Virus record (IMG/VR): IMGVR_UViG_3300045738_002037
Location: 62,001-126,000 of that record
From: a virus
DNA: 64,000 nt
Reading direction: 5' to 3' (one strand)
The notes under the pieces are model-generated. The model was not told the DNA's origin. It did no database searches and saw nothing but the letters and a program-made list of their open reading frames with translations. This document shows, piece by piece, positions 16,049-23,313 of this stretch; the first letter of the stretch is position 1; each line of letters opens with the position of its first letter. Both the position numbers and the translations under genes were made by a program.

Positions 16049-17379
16049 AGTTGCTCCCTAACTTGCATCTTATTATAATCTATAGTACATGTCACTGTTT
16101 CGTGTTTTGGCCCGTTTCTATTCTTTGCTATAAAGAATCTCAAGCGAGGAGGTTCTGCTTGCCGTTCCTGATCGGTTTGATTTAAACTTATAACATAATC
16201 TAAAGGCATATTTTTACCAAAACTTTCAGCAGTCTTGTTTAAATCAATAAGCTGATCCGTGCCGCTGCCGCTCCTATTAGTTTGAGTAGCAGTGAAAACT
16301 AACACCTGTTCATTTTTGGCAAGCCCACGAACTTCAGTGGCAACATGTTTTTGCCGAGTATAATCATCTTTATTATAATCTTTAATTCTACTAACCATCA
16401 ATTCTAAATAATCCAAAATAATAACGTCCGGCTTCCAACCTTTTGATCTTTTCAAATTATCTACTATAGCATATATGTGATCAACACTACACTCATCGGG
16501 AGGCAACTCATAAATACATAACTGCTTTTTATAGGCATTTTTAGTTTGATTTATTACCCTTTTTGCATAATCTTCATGGCTTTTTACATCATTAATATTA
16601 ACACCGGTCAATGCCCCAACACACCTTAGCGCCGTTTTAATTTTATCCAATTCAAATGTAATCAATAAAACATCCTGCCCAGCTTCGCCATCAGCGCCCA
16701 TACCTTTTATAGACGATATGGCGTTGTTAACAAGCAAAATAGACTTTCCAACATTTGTCGCGGCCATCCAGCAAACGACTTCTCCAGATGACGGCCCACC
16801 ATTGTTCAAAAATTTGTCAAGCTTAGGAAATCCAGTAGTTTTGTGTTCTATAGTATCTTCCATAAATAATATATCAGAATCTTCAAAAAACCACAAACCT
16901 TGATCGCCAACATTTGCTATCTTATGCGCAGAATCAATGATATTTTCAAGTTGAGAATAATCACCGCGATAATATGCGTCTTGCACTTCATCGTGGTATA
17001 TCATCCCATAGGCTTTTCTTTTGGCCCATTTGATCAACGTATCCTTAACAAATGGCACTTCACGCGGATCAGATTTTCTATTGACTACCCTTAATACTTC
17101 TTCAAACGGTTCATCTTCAGTTATCGCTTGCTCTATCTGATCACGTAATATTGGCCTAGTAGGTATTGTATTATGTTTTTCAAACTCATTTAGTATATGA
17201 GCTATTACATATTGAGTTTCAACACGGGTAAACATGGAGGGAGTCATAAATCTCCCCACAGAAGTGAAGAACTCAGGAAAATCCAATGCAAGAGAAACTA
17301 TAGCTTCTTCTTGATATTTCCCAAATTCACCAGATTCGTCGACTTCTTGATTTAAATTATTTAATATACCTGTTACCAT
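16045..17379 (-). CDS. replicative DNA helicase, DnaB/T4 gp41-like
   Basis: A 444-residue hexameric 5'-3' helicase. The N-terminal domain (about 1-170) is the helical primase-interaction type. The RecA-like C-terminal domain has Walker A ATNVGKS near residue 210, VLLITFELD (H1a-like Glu), Walker B VIILDYLELM near 315, an H3-like TATQTNRSG and the basic FFIAKNRNG finger near 420. It would unwind DNA ahead of the phage polymerase. Neighbours upstream are a small unknown gene and RecA. No primase gene is visible in the window. Confidence 0.85.
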   Translation of the reverse strand: MVTGILNNLNQEVDESGEFGKYQEEAIVSLALDFPEFFTSVGRFMTPSMFTRVETQYVIAHILNEFEKHNTIPTRPILRDQIEQAITEDEPFEEVLRVVNRKSDPREVPFVKDTLIKWAKRKAYGMIYHDEVQDAYYRGDYSQLENIIDSAHKIANVGDQGLWFFEDSDILFMEDTIEHKTTGFPKLDKFLNNGGPSSGEVVCWMAATNVGKSILLVNNAISSIKGMGADGEAGQDVLLITFELDKIKTALRCVGALTGVNINDVKSHEDYAKRVINQTKNAYKKQLCIYELPPDECSVDHIYAIVDNLKRSKGWKPDVIILDYLELMVSRIKDYNKDDYTRQKHVATEVRGLAKNEQVLVFTATQTNRSGSGTDQLIDLNKTAESFGKNMPLDYVISLNQTDQERQAEPPRLRFFIAKNRNGPKHETVTCTIDYNKMQVREQL

Positions 17380-17400
17380 ATTATGACATGCCGCTAATGC

Positions 17401-17736
17401 CTAGCTGGTCGTATCGCATAGAGAACTTTTCTGCAATTGAATGCTTGCAAGTTGCCTCTTTAAATTCTCTTCAGATAAAGTTAATGCATCACATACTGTA
17501 ATTAATTCGTCTTCAGTAAAATACAAAGTCGATTCTGGCGCTAAACCAATCCTATCGCCAAATTGCGCAGGAACTTGAAGACCAGTGGTTTTAACAGCTA
17601 TACCATATAACCAAGCAGAATCGTCGGAGCTAGATCTAACTTCTCCAATCTTTAAGGCTTCAAGAAACCCTAAAGCTGCAGATTCTCTAAGATAAACTAC
17701 ATCATTAACATTAAATATGGGGTTAGTTGTCGGCAT
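17401..17736 (-). CDS. unknown small protein between RecA and helicase
   Basis: A 111-residue protein with a beta-barrel-like first half (NDVVYLRES, LKIGEVRSS, WLYGIAVK) and a helical C-terminal end (LSEENLKRQLASIQLQ). It overlaps the RecA stop by 14 bases. No family recognised. The position suggests a replication or recombination accessory role. Confidence 0.6.
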   Translation of the reverse strand: MPTTNPIFNVNDVVYLRESAALGFLEALKIGEVRSSSDDSAWLYGIAVKTTGLQVPAQFGDRIGLAPESTLYFTEDELITVCDALTLSEENLKRQLASIQLQKSSLCDTTS

Positions 17737-18823
17737 CTATTTCATCCACATATGAGTCAAGGACATCTTCAATTTCACGTTCAGGCAATGGTGCCGGTTT
17801 TTTATGCATCAATTTATCATATATTTTATCTTTTATTTCTATAGCCATAGCCTCATTATTCTCAAGATACTGTAAAGCATTTACTTTACCATTCCCTAAT
17901 TTTACATCGCCAAACGAATAATGCGATCCTTTTACATCAACAATATTTTCGTCGGCAGCGGCATCTAAAATTGCCGCAAACGTATCAATGCCATAAGTTG
18001 GTCGTTCATCTTTGCCAAAACATATTTCGAATTCTGCTTCTTGAAAAGGAGCGGCAACTTTATTTTTAACAATTTTAACCCTAGTCCTGTTCGCAACAGG
18101 CACAGAGTTGATTTTTAAAGTCCCGATTTTTCTGACATCCATTCGAACAGATGCATAAAATTTGAGCGCTCTGCCACCTGGGGTATCTTCAGGACTACCA
18201 AACATTACACCGATTTTCATTCTTATTTGATTAATGAAAATGACAGTGGTGGCAGTTTTAGCACATTTAGCTTTCAACCTATTCATGGCTTTAGACATTA
18301 ACTGAGCTTGAGCGCCAATGGTAGTGGCTCCCAACTCGCCGTCTAACATCTTTTGCGGAATTAAAGCAGCAACAGAATCCACAACAATCAAATCAATCAA
18401 TCCTGATTCTGCCAACGCTTCAACAATGGTTAACGCCTGCTCGCCGTTATCTGGCTGTGATATTAACAAACGCTCCATGTCAACGCCGATTTTATCGGCC
18501 CACTCAGGGTCCAAGGCATGCTCAGCATCAATAAAAGCGCAAGCGCCAGTTCTTTCTTTATTTTTAAAATAAAACTGCTGACAGCTTGCCACAATTTGTA
18601 ATGAAGTTGTTGTTTTGCCACTACTTTCTGGCCCATATAGTTCAATCAACCGGCCTTGAGGTATCCCGCCAACACCAAGAGCAGCATCAACGGTAATAAT
18701 GCCAGTCGGGAATATATCAACATCAACAATGGCACCTCGGCCAAGCATTATAGCACCAGCTCCATGGTCCTTCTCAATCTGATTCTTCAGATCTTCCAAT
18801 GTCACGTTTTCTTTTTTTGCCAT
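17723..18823 (-). CDS. recA: recombinase RecA, bacterial type
   Basis: A 366-residue RecA. The N-terminal oligomerisation helix is followed by Walker A GPESSGKT at 64-71, the VDSVAALIP Walker B strand, the L1-region IGAQAQLMSKAMNRL, the NQIRMKIGVMFG and DTPGGRALKF segments around the L2 loop, and an acidic C-terminal tail. It forms ATP-dependent filaments on ssDNA for strand exchange. Length and motifs are those of bacterial RecA, not of T4 UvsX, which is notable in a T4-like gene set. AAGGA lies about eight bases before the ATG. The start lies inside the end of the upstream gene (50-base overlap). Confidence 0.95.
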   Translation of the reverse strand: MAKKENVTLEDLKNQIEKDHGAGAIMLGRGAIVDVDIFPTGIITVDAALGVGGIPQGRLIELYGPESSGKTTTSLQIVASCQQFYFKNKERTGACAFIDAEHALDPEWADKIGVDMERLLISQPDNGEQALTIVEALAESGLIDLIVVDSVAALIPQKMLDGELGATTIGAQAQLMSKAMNRLKAKCAKTATTVIFINQIRMKIGVMFGSPEDTPGGRALKFYASVRMDVRKIGTLKINSVPVANRTRVKIVKNKVAAPFQEAEFEICFGKDERPTYGIDTFAAILDAAADENIVDVKGSHYSFGDVKLGNGKVNALQYLENNEAMAIEIKDKIYDKLMHKKPAPLPEREIEDVLDSYVDEIDADN

Positions 18824-19076
18824 GTAACAGTCCTTTCATAGCATCATTAATCTTTGTCAAATCATGTTTAACGACAATTTTTACATCTGTGTGAGGAATT
18901 TTTATCGTCGTTTTGTTTTTAACTAACAATAATTCATTATTTCCAACAACCGCCGTGACAGACCAAACACCTTTCGGAGATAATTCAGTTCCAGGAGGGG
19001 CTGATAAATAACTAACATTTTTAGTAGTAAGTAACATAACTTGGTCGAATCTGCCGATGTTACTTTGATCGTCCAT
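18774..19076 (-). CDS. unknown small protein upstream of recA
   Basis: A 100-residue protein with a beta-rich core (DQVMLLTTKNVSYL, GVWSVTAVVGNNELLLV) and a basic C-terminal tail (GKKRKRDIGR) that could bind nucleic acid. It overlaps recA by 50 bases, so it is probably co-transcribed with it. It is divergent from the gene at 19116; the 39-base gap must hold the ribosome sites of at least one. Family unknown. Confidence 0.6.
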   Translation of the reverse strand: MDDQSNIGRFDQVMLLTTKNVSYLSAPPGTELSPKGVWSVTAVVGNNELLLVKNKTTIKIPHTDVKIVVKHDLTKINDAMKGLLHGKKRKRDIGRSEESD

Positions 19077-19115
19077 TTTATAAGCAAAATTAAAAAAGGA
19101 AAAAGGAGATTATTA

Positions 19116-19598
19116 ATGCTAAATGACGACGAAAAATTGCTTGTCGAAGCCATCAACACCATGTTACAACATGACGCCAAGCTCGGTTTATCCGTTCATG
19201 ACAATAATAGCCCATCTGGATATCAAAATGGTGATGGGTCAGATCGCGATGGTAAAATCGAAAGAGGATTTCAACATTTACACGGTCACATCACAGAAAT
19301 GTTTGCTTTAAAAGCAGCAGAATCTCCATTTCATGATAGTTTATGTCAAGCATTTGGTAAAGTTCATAATTACAAATACATTGACGACCCTACATTTAGA
19401 ATTGCTATGGAAAAAGAATTGCTTGCTCAAGGAATACCACTGGCAGAAAGGAAGAAAGGATTAGACATAGTTCCGACAATTATAGATGAATTAAAATCTG
19501 ACGAAGAAATATGGTCAGAAGAAAATTTTGGGTTTAACACAGAATTAGATCGTGAATCTATTTTTGGCGACACCACCAACGATTTTAATATCGAATAA
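19116..19598 (+). CDS. unknown acidic protein
   Basis: A 160-residue acidic protein. The start is the ATG at 19116, preceded by AAGGAG six bases upstream; an upstream in-frame start at 19041 lies in the divergent gene and is unlikely. The N-terminal helix is followed by a Gly/Asp/Asn loop (DNNSPSGYQNGDGSDRDG) that could bind calcium, then helices with His residues. I do not recognise the family. The stop overlaps the next gene (TAATG). Confidence 0.65.
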   Translation: MLNDDEKLLVEAINTMLQHDAKLGLSVHDNNSPSGYQNGDGSDRDGKIERGFQHLHGHITEMFALKAAESPFHDSLCQAFGKVHNYKYIDDPTFRIAMEKELLAQGIPLAERKKGLDIVPTIIDELKSDEEIWSEENFGFNTELDRESIFGDTTNDFNIE

Positions 19599-19840
19599 TG
19601 AAATTAAGCATGATTAACGAAAATCTCTTAGAAATATCGTTGAAAAACAAATTCGGCAAAAAATATTTTGGCCGTCCGCTTAACCACACACCACAATCGT
19701 ATGGCTCAAATAGCGGCCATGATTCTGGGTCAAGAGCGGCAGGCAGTACATTTCTGCCAAGTGGCGTGCCGCATCACCCAAGACACAGGCAGTTTTTGGG
19801 GATGTCGCCTAGAAAATTCTCTATCACACTTGGCCGTTAA
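19598..19840 (+). CDS. small basic protein, uncertain frame
   Basis: An 80-residue basic protein starting at an ATG that overlaps the previous stop (TAATGA), which favours it as real. The N-terminus is helical (NENLLEISLKNKFGKKYFG); the rest is Ser/Gly/Pro/His/Arg-rich and looks disordered. A second open frame at 19668-19898, with a possible start at 19701, has a more globular-looking composition and overlaps the convergent gene. Either that is the true frame or a shift joins the two. Function unknown. Confidence 0.45.
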   Translation: MKLSMINENLLEISLKNKFGKKYFGRPLNHTPQSYGSNSGHDSGSRAAGSTFLPSGVPHHPRHRQFLGMSPRKFSITLGR

Positions 19841-19859
19841 TATAAAATTGATCTATTTA

Positions 19860-20663
19860 TCAATGAATGATCCCAGTGCCGCCGCACTTTGGACATGAAA
19901 TTTCTTCACCGGCATTCTCTGCAAAACCCGTCCCTTTACATATAGGGCAATCTCTATTTGCAGCCTGATATCCGTGCCGGAAATCAGCATCCTCAGATAT
20001 CGCCGCATTTTTAAATCTCTCTTGCAATGCGCTATCACCGCCAGTATTTATAATATTAATCCTCGTAGTACCGGTGCCATCCACGCGCTTTTTAGGTATA
20101 GCAATGGGTTGACCACCTCTGCCCTCCATCATTTCCATTTTAGCCTTACCATGCCTAACTTCTTCAGGAAGTTTGTCCTCTAACGAACCTAAATCAATGC
20201 TAGAATGACTATCAACCGAATATCCGCCACTCGCGCCGCCAACCGATTGCATACCTTTATTACTGTCGATAACATCCGTCGAAACAACATCGTCGCCCGA
20301 CATATCGTCTATCGGCGTAGTGCCAGGAACAATAACAGTAACTTTCTTTTTAGTATCTTCGGGAATTTGAGATGTCATTTGTTCAGCATAAGCTGGCTGC
20401 ACAGCGTTTGACGCTGCCGTAGGTTTAGACACTACTGGTGGCAATTCTTCTTGCGTGCTAATATGCAAGCCCAATTCTTCGGCCTGTTTTATCAATTCAT
20501 CAATTTTATTTTGTTTATTAATATGAGCATCTTTTACAGCTTGAACAGTAGCATTTACGGCATGGTCGTCACACACATATACTGTTACTTTATCACCGTT
20601 ATCTAACTTAATGGTCATCTCAGTATTTAAATTATCAGATGAACTGCAAAATATACAAGGCAT
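19860..20663 (-). CDS. protein with N-terminal zinc finger and DnaJ-like CxxCxGxG motifs
   Basis: A 267-residue protein. The N-terminus PCIFCSSS with a later VYVCDDHA looks like a zinc-binding treble. The middle (about 60-210) is low-complexity. The C-terminus has CPICKGTG and CPKCGGTG, two units of the DnaJ cysteine-rich repeat that form one zinc site. There is no J-domain, so it is not a full co-chaperone. I chose the ATG at 20663 because a GGAGG lies eight bases upstream; the start at 20687 lies on the wrong side of it. The product may hold protein or RNA partners. It is divergent from 20688 with a shared ribosome-site palindrome. Confidence 0.65.
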   Translation of the reverse strand: MPCIFCSSSDNLNTEMTIKLDNGDKVTVYVCDDHAVNATVQAVKDAHINKQNKIDELIKQAEELGLHISTQEELPPVVSKPTAASNAVQPAYAEQMTSQIPEDTKKKVTVIVPGTTPIDDMSGDDVVSTDVIDSNKGMQSVGGASGGYSVDSHSSIDLGSLEDKLPEEVRHGKAKMEMMEGRGGQPIAIPKKRVDGTGTTRINIINTGGDSALQERFKNAAISEDADFRHGYQAANRDCPICKGTGFAENAGEEISCPKCGGTGIIH

Positions 20664-20671
20664 GATTATTC

Positions 20672-20681
20672 CCTCCGGAGG
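20672..20681. promoter_or_regulatory. palindromic Shine-Dalgarno shared by two divergent genes
   Basis: CCTCCGGAGG is a perfect 10-base palindrome. On the plus strand its GGAGG ends six bases before the ATG at 20688; on the minus strand its GGAGG ends eight bases before the ATG at 20663. Only 24 bases separate the two start codons, so both leaders and promoters must overlap the opposite gene, and the two mRNAs would be complementary at their 5' ends. Confidence 0.8.
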
Positions 20682-20687
20682 CCACAA

Positions 20688-21104
20688 ATGCCAACTAAAG
20701 TATCTATCATAGAAGTAGATTTAGGCGAAGATATAGACAAAATCATATCGGAAGACATTGCTAAATTAACACAAGAAGCTAAACAAGAATTAGATAATGT
20801 CATTGAAATTGCCAAAAAAACCCAAGAACTAAAACAACGAAAAGAACGCGAAAAGAAAGAATCCGCAGACCAGATGGGATCACTCCTTGATTCTATATAC
20901 AATAAATTAATTGAATCTGATAAATCCGGAATTCCCGCAAGTGAAATTGTTGAAGAAGTTAAACCACAAATTAAAACCGCCTCTGCGTTCACTTTAAGAA
21001 TGAAAACTTATCTTAGAAACCGTGGCAATGACTATATTATTAAAAGGAAAAACATTAAGAAAATTCCTCATTATATTCTCGAACCATATAATGTTGAAGA
21101 TTAA
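20688..21104 (+). CDS. coiled-coil protein with C-terminal helix-turn-helix-like part
   Basis: A 138-residue protein. Residues 15-75 form a long charged helix, probably a coiled coil (KQELDNVIEIAKKTQELKQR). The C-terminal part (SGIPASEIVEEVKPQIK, FTLRMKTYLRNRGNDYIIK) could be a winged-helix-like fold with basic surface. It may be a DNA-binding or structural protein; no family recognised. The start has an ideal Shine-Dalgarno in a shared palindrome. Confidence 0.65.
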   Translation: MPTKVSIIEVDLGEDIDKIISEDIAKLTQEAKQELDNVIEIAKKTQELKQRKEREKKESADQMGSLLDSIYNKLIESDKSGIPASEIVEEVKPQIKTASAFTLRMKTYLRNRGNDYIIKRKNIKKIPHYILEPYNVED

Positions 21105-21155
21105 TTTTACGAATTTTTAATATTCTTCCATAGTGCCGATCTCTATCGCAATTAC

Positions 21156-22100
21156 TCACAATGATTTAAATTTATAGTTTGGTTTAAGATGCCTTTGCGC
21201 ATGTCCCAACAATCTAATAATACAAGTTCCTATGTCAATACACCAGTCCCATTCAGCATAACTTCCAACGCAAAATATTCCCTTTTCATGAATATGGCTT
21301 ATATCAGGGATTCGACCAAGAGTTATTGCGTTTTTTATTGATGTTCCGTCGATAATATCAAATTTTGGTATAAAAGCCATAAAATATGCGCCAGGTTGTG
21401 GTATATCTTCATGAGAATAAATTAAATAACGGTTTGGCGCAACATTTGTAACCTTATAAAAACTGAAAAGCGAATCAGAAACTAATACTTGATTGGCCCC
21501 CTCAAAATCTAAATCGTCAGTTTCAATGTGCAAATAATGCACTGGTTTAGATTGTAAATCATGTTGCACTTCCATAAAATCACAAAGAGAATCTAATGGT
21601 ATAGTGCTAATTGCATTGTCAAAATCTACCTTCTCTCCATTTCTTATAAAATAATGGTCGCCAATACTTGTAACTTCTCCTTTAGCTGTCTCTTCTTTCA
21701 ATTCATCCATATGACTATTTAATAATGATTTATATAATTGATTCAATCGCACATCATAAACAGAAAACTGCATTCTAGAAGAATAATAAAGTTCTGCATG
21801 CGGAGGAACCATTGTGCCGAATATTTTATTTAACCAATCTTCGCAAATATCTTTATGATAATCCTTGACTAAATGCCCATTTATTGAAAAAGACTTAAAA
21901 TAAGGATATATATTGGGTTTTTTACCTAATAAGTCTTTAATAAAAGGATCTATTCTGTTATCCGTAATTATAAAATTGTCGTCTAACGCAGGATTAAAAT
22001 TAAAAAATCTTGATTTATAGAATGGGATTATTTTCCATGTCGGAAATATGGTTTTGGCAAGTAATCCTACTAATCCAGACCCGAATACAACATTCATCAA
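21156..22100 (-). CDS. FAD-dependent oxidoreductase, UDP-galactopyranose-mutase-like
   Basis: A 314-residue protein with an N-terminal Rossmann nucleotide-binding motif (VVFGSGLVGLLA, GxGxxG) and the C-terminal FAD-closing segment GIFCVGSYAEWDWCIDIGTC, which fits UGM and amine-oxidase-type flavoproteins. A mid-segment FDNAISTIPLDSL is the usual TIP(L) strand of this superfamily. It is shorter than bacterial UGM (about 370-390). If it is a mutase it would supply UDP-galactofuranose to the glycan genes; another sugar-nucleotide or redox role is equally possible. The start overlaps the upstream stop (ATGA). Confidence 0.55.
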   Translation of the reverse strand: MMNVVFGSGLVGLLAKTIFPTWKIIPFYKSRFFNFNPALDDNFIITDNRIDPFIKDLLGKKPNIYPYFKSFSINGHLVKDYHKDICEDWLNKIFGTMVPPHAELYYSSRMQFSVYDVRLNQLYKSLLNSHMDELKEETAKGEVTSIGDHYFIRNGEKVDFDNAISTIPLDSLCDFMEVQHDLQSKPVHYLHIETDDLDFEGANQVLVSDSLFSFYKVTNVAPNRYLIYSHEDIPQPGAYFMAFIPKFDIIDGTSIKNAITLGRIPDISHIHEKGIFCVGSYAEWDWCIDIGTCIIRLLGHAQRHLKPNYKFKSL

Positions 22101-22768
22101 TCCACCAAGTCATCGTCATCAAATTCTTCTTCTTGACCAATTCCTTCAGCAGGCTCCAATGGGATTATTCGACCAGTTTCGGCTACAAAATCAACATCCA
22201 TGGTAGCGGCTATAAAACCAGTGACATCCTCCGATATATCTTCCTGGCTTTCCTTTAGTTTCTCTTGAGTTTTAACAGCATTATTAGGCTCAGACGTCGT
22301 TTTAGAAGAAGAACTTTTCTTTGGCTTTGTAGAGGCTTTCTTTTTAATCGTTTTCTTTTTAGCCACTGCCTTCTTTTTAATCCTACTGGCCACAGTCGAT
22401 TCTTCAGACAATTTTTCAACTTTATCCACAGGAATTACGTCCGGATCTAAATCAGCATTTGTGATAATCCCCTTTTCTAAAGGATTTATGAATGGATCTT
22501 CAAATTGTTTAGGTTCTGGATTGCATTCTACACACACAAGCTGAAGAACGCCAAAAGGAGGATCAGACAATTTTACTTCTTCATTTATTAATGCGCCACA
22601 ATCAGGACATGTGGTTTCTATAATTGTAGGAATAACATAATTCCCATCAGAATTCAATAAGGTTAATGGGTCGTCAATTTCGGAATCAAAAGCTACCGCC
22701 CTGGCATACAATTCTTTATTATTGTTAATAATTACCGGAATTAATTCATGTGGATTGTATTCTTCCAT
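22097..22768 (-). CDS. zinc-ribbon protein with Lys-rich linker
   Basis: A 223-residue protein: a compact N-terminal part with a zinc ribbon (CPDCG and CVECN), then a Lys/Ala/Ser-rich disordered stretch like histone tails (KKKAVAKKKTIKKKAS), and an acidic C-terminal tail ending EEFDDDDLVD. I chose the ATG at 22768 because AAGGTG lies five bases upstream; an upstream start at 22795 would overlap the previous gene. The ribbon plus basic linker suggests nucleic-acid binding, for example a transcription or replication accessory factor. Family not recognised. Confidence 0.65.
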   Translation of the reverse strand: MEEYNPHELIPVIINNNKELYARAVAFDSEIDDPLTLLNSDGNYVIPTIIETTCPDCGALINEEVKLSDPPFGVLQLVCVECNPEPKQFEDPFINPLEKGIITNADLDPDVIPVDKVEKLSEESTVASRIKKKAVAKKKTIKKKASTKPKKSSSSKTTSEPNNAVKTQEKLKESQEDISEDVTGFIAATMDVDFVAETGRIIPLEPAEGIGQEEEFDDDDLVD

Positions 22769-22776
22769 ATTGCACC

Positions 22777-23313
22777 TTAAGTAACAGTCGACCATTGACC
22801 AGCGATTTTTCTAACATTCATTGCTTTATCTACAAATTCATTATATGCTTCTTCACACATATAAATATCAAGATATCTATCATCAACAACTGTGTCAGCG
22901 GGTTTTATAAATTCCTTGTTTCCACAATCCTTACATGGTTCACCCACTACCGCAGCATGCGCCCCGCAATCAACGCAAATATTTGGCTGGCCAGTCATTC
23001 TAACATCGGCCCGCACCACTTGACAAAAGTAAAATTCAAAAGTTCCAGTTAATACTTTTCCAGTTAAATCGCAGCAAACAGAATTTCTAATAGCTTTATA
23101 GTTCTTTTTAACATCTTCTGCCACATTCCCCATACATTTTTCACACACATCTAGCGAAAATATCACATTACTAGACAATATACTGTCAATTGGCGGTCTA
23201 AGATTATCATTTACAGTAACATTTCTTATATCAAAAGAATAATACCTAAAATCAGTTCTATAAGAAGTACCGCATACGTCACACGCAATACCATCACGAT
23301 CTTTAAGTTGCAT
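22777..23313 (-). CDS. multi-zinc-finger protein
   Basis: A 178-residue protein with several cysteine pairs: CDVCG (11-15), CEKCMG (57-62), CC near 79, CVDCG (113-117) and CKDCG (127-131). Two or three structural zinc sites are likely. It immediately follows the Pol III alpha gene (one-base overlap), so a replication-linked role is plausible, but no family is recognised and no catalytic motif is seen. Confidence 0.65.
   Translation of the reverse strand: MQLKDRDGIACDVCGTSYRTDFRYYSFDIRNVTVNDNLRPPIDSILSSNVIFSLDVCEKCMGNVAEDVKKNYKAIRNSVCCDLTGKVLTGTFEFYFCQVVRADVRMTGQPNICVDCGAHAAVVGEPCKDCGNKEFIKPADTVVDDRYLDIYMCEEAYNEFVDKAMNVRKIAGQWSTVT

Noticed and set aside
19041-19115. Longer start for the 19116 gene
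   Set aside because: AAGGAG sits at the right distance from the ATG at 19116, and the longer form would lie over the divergent gene's start.
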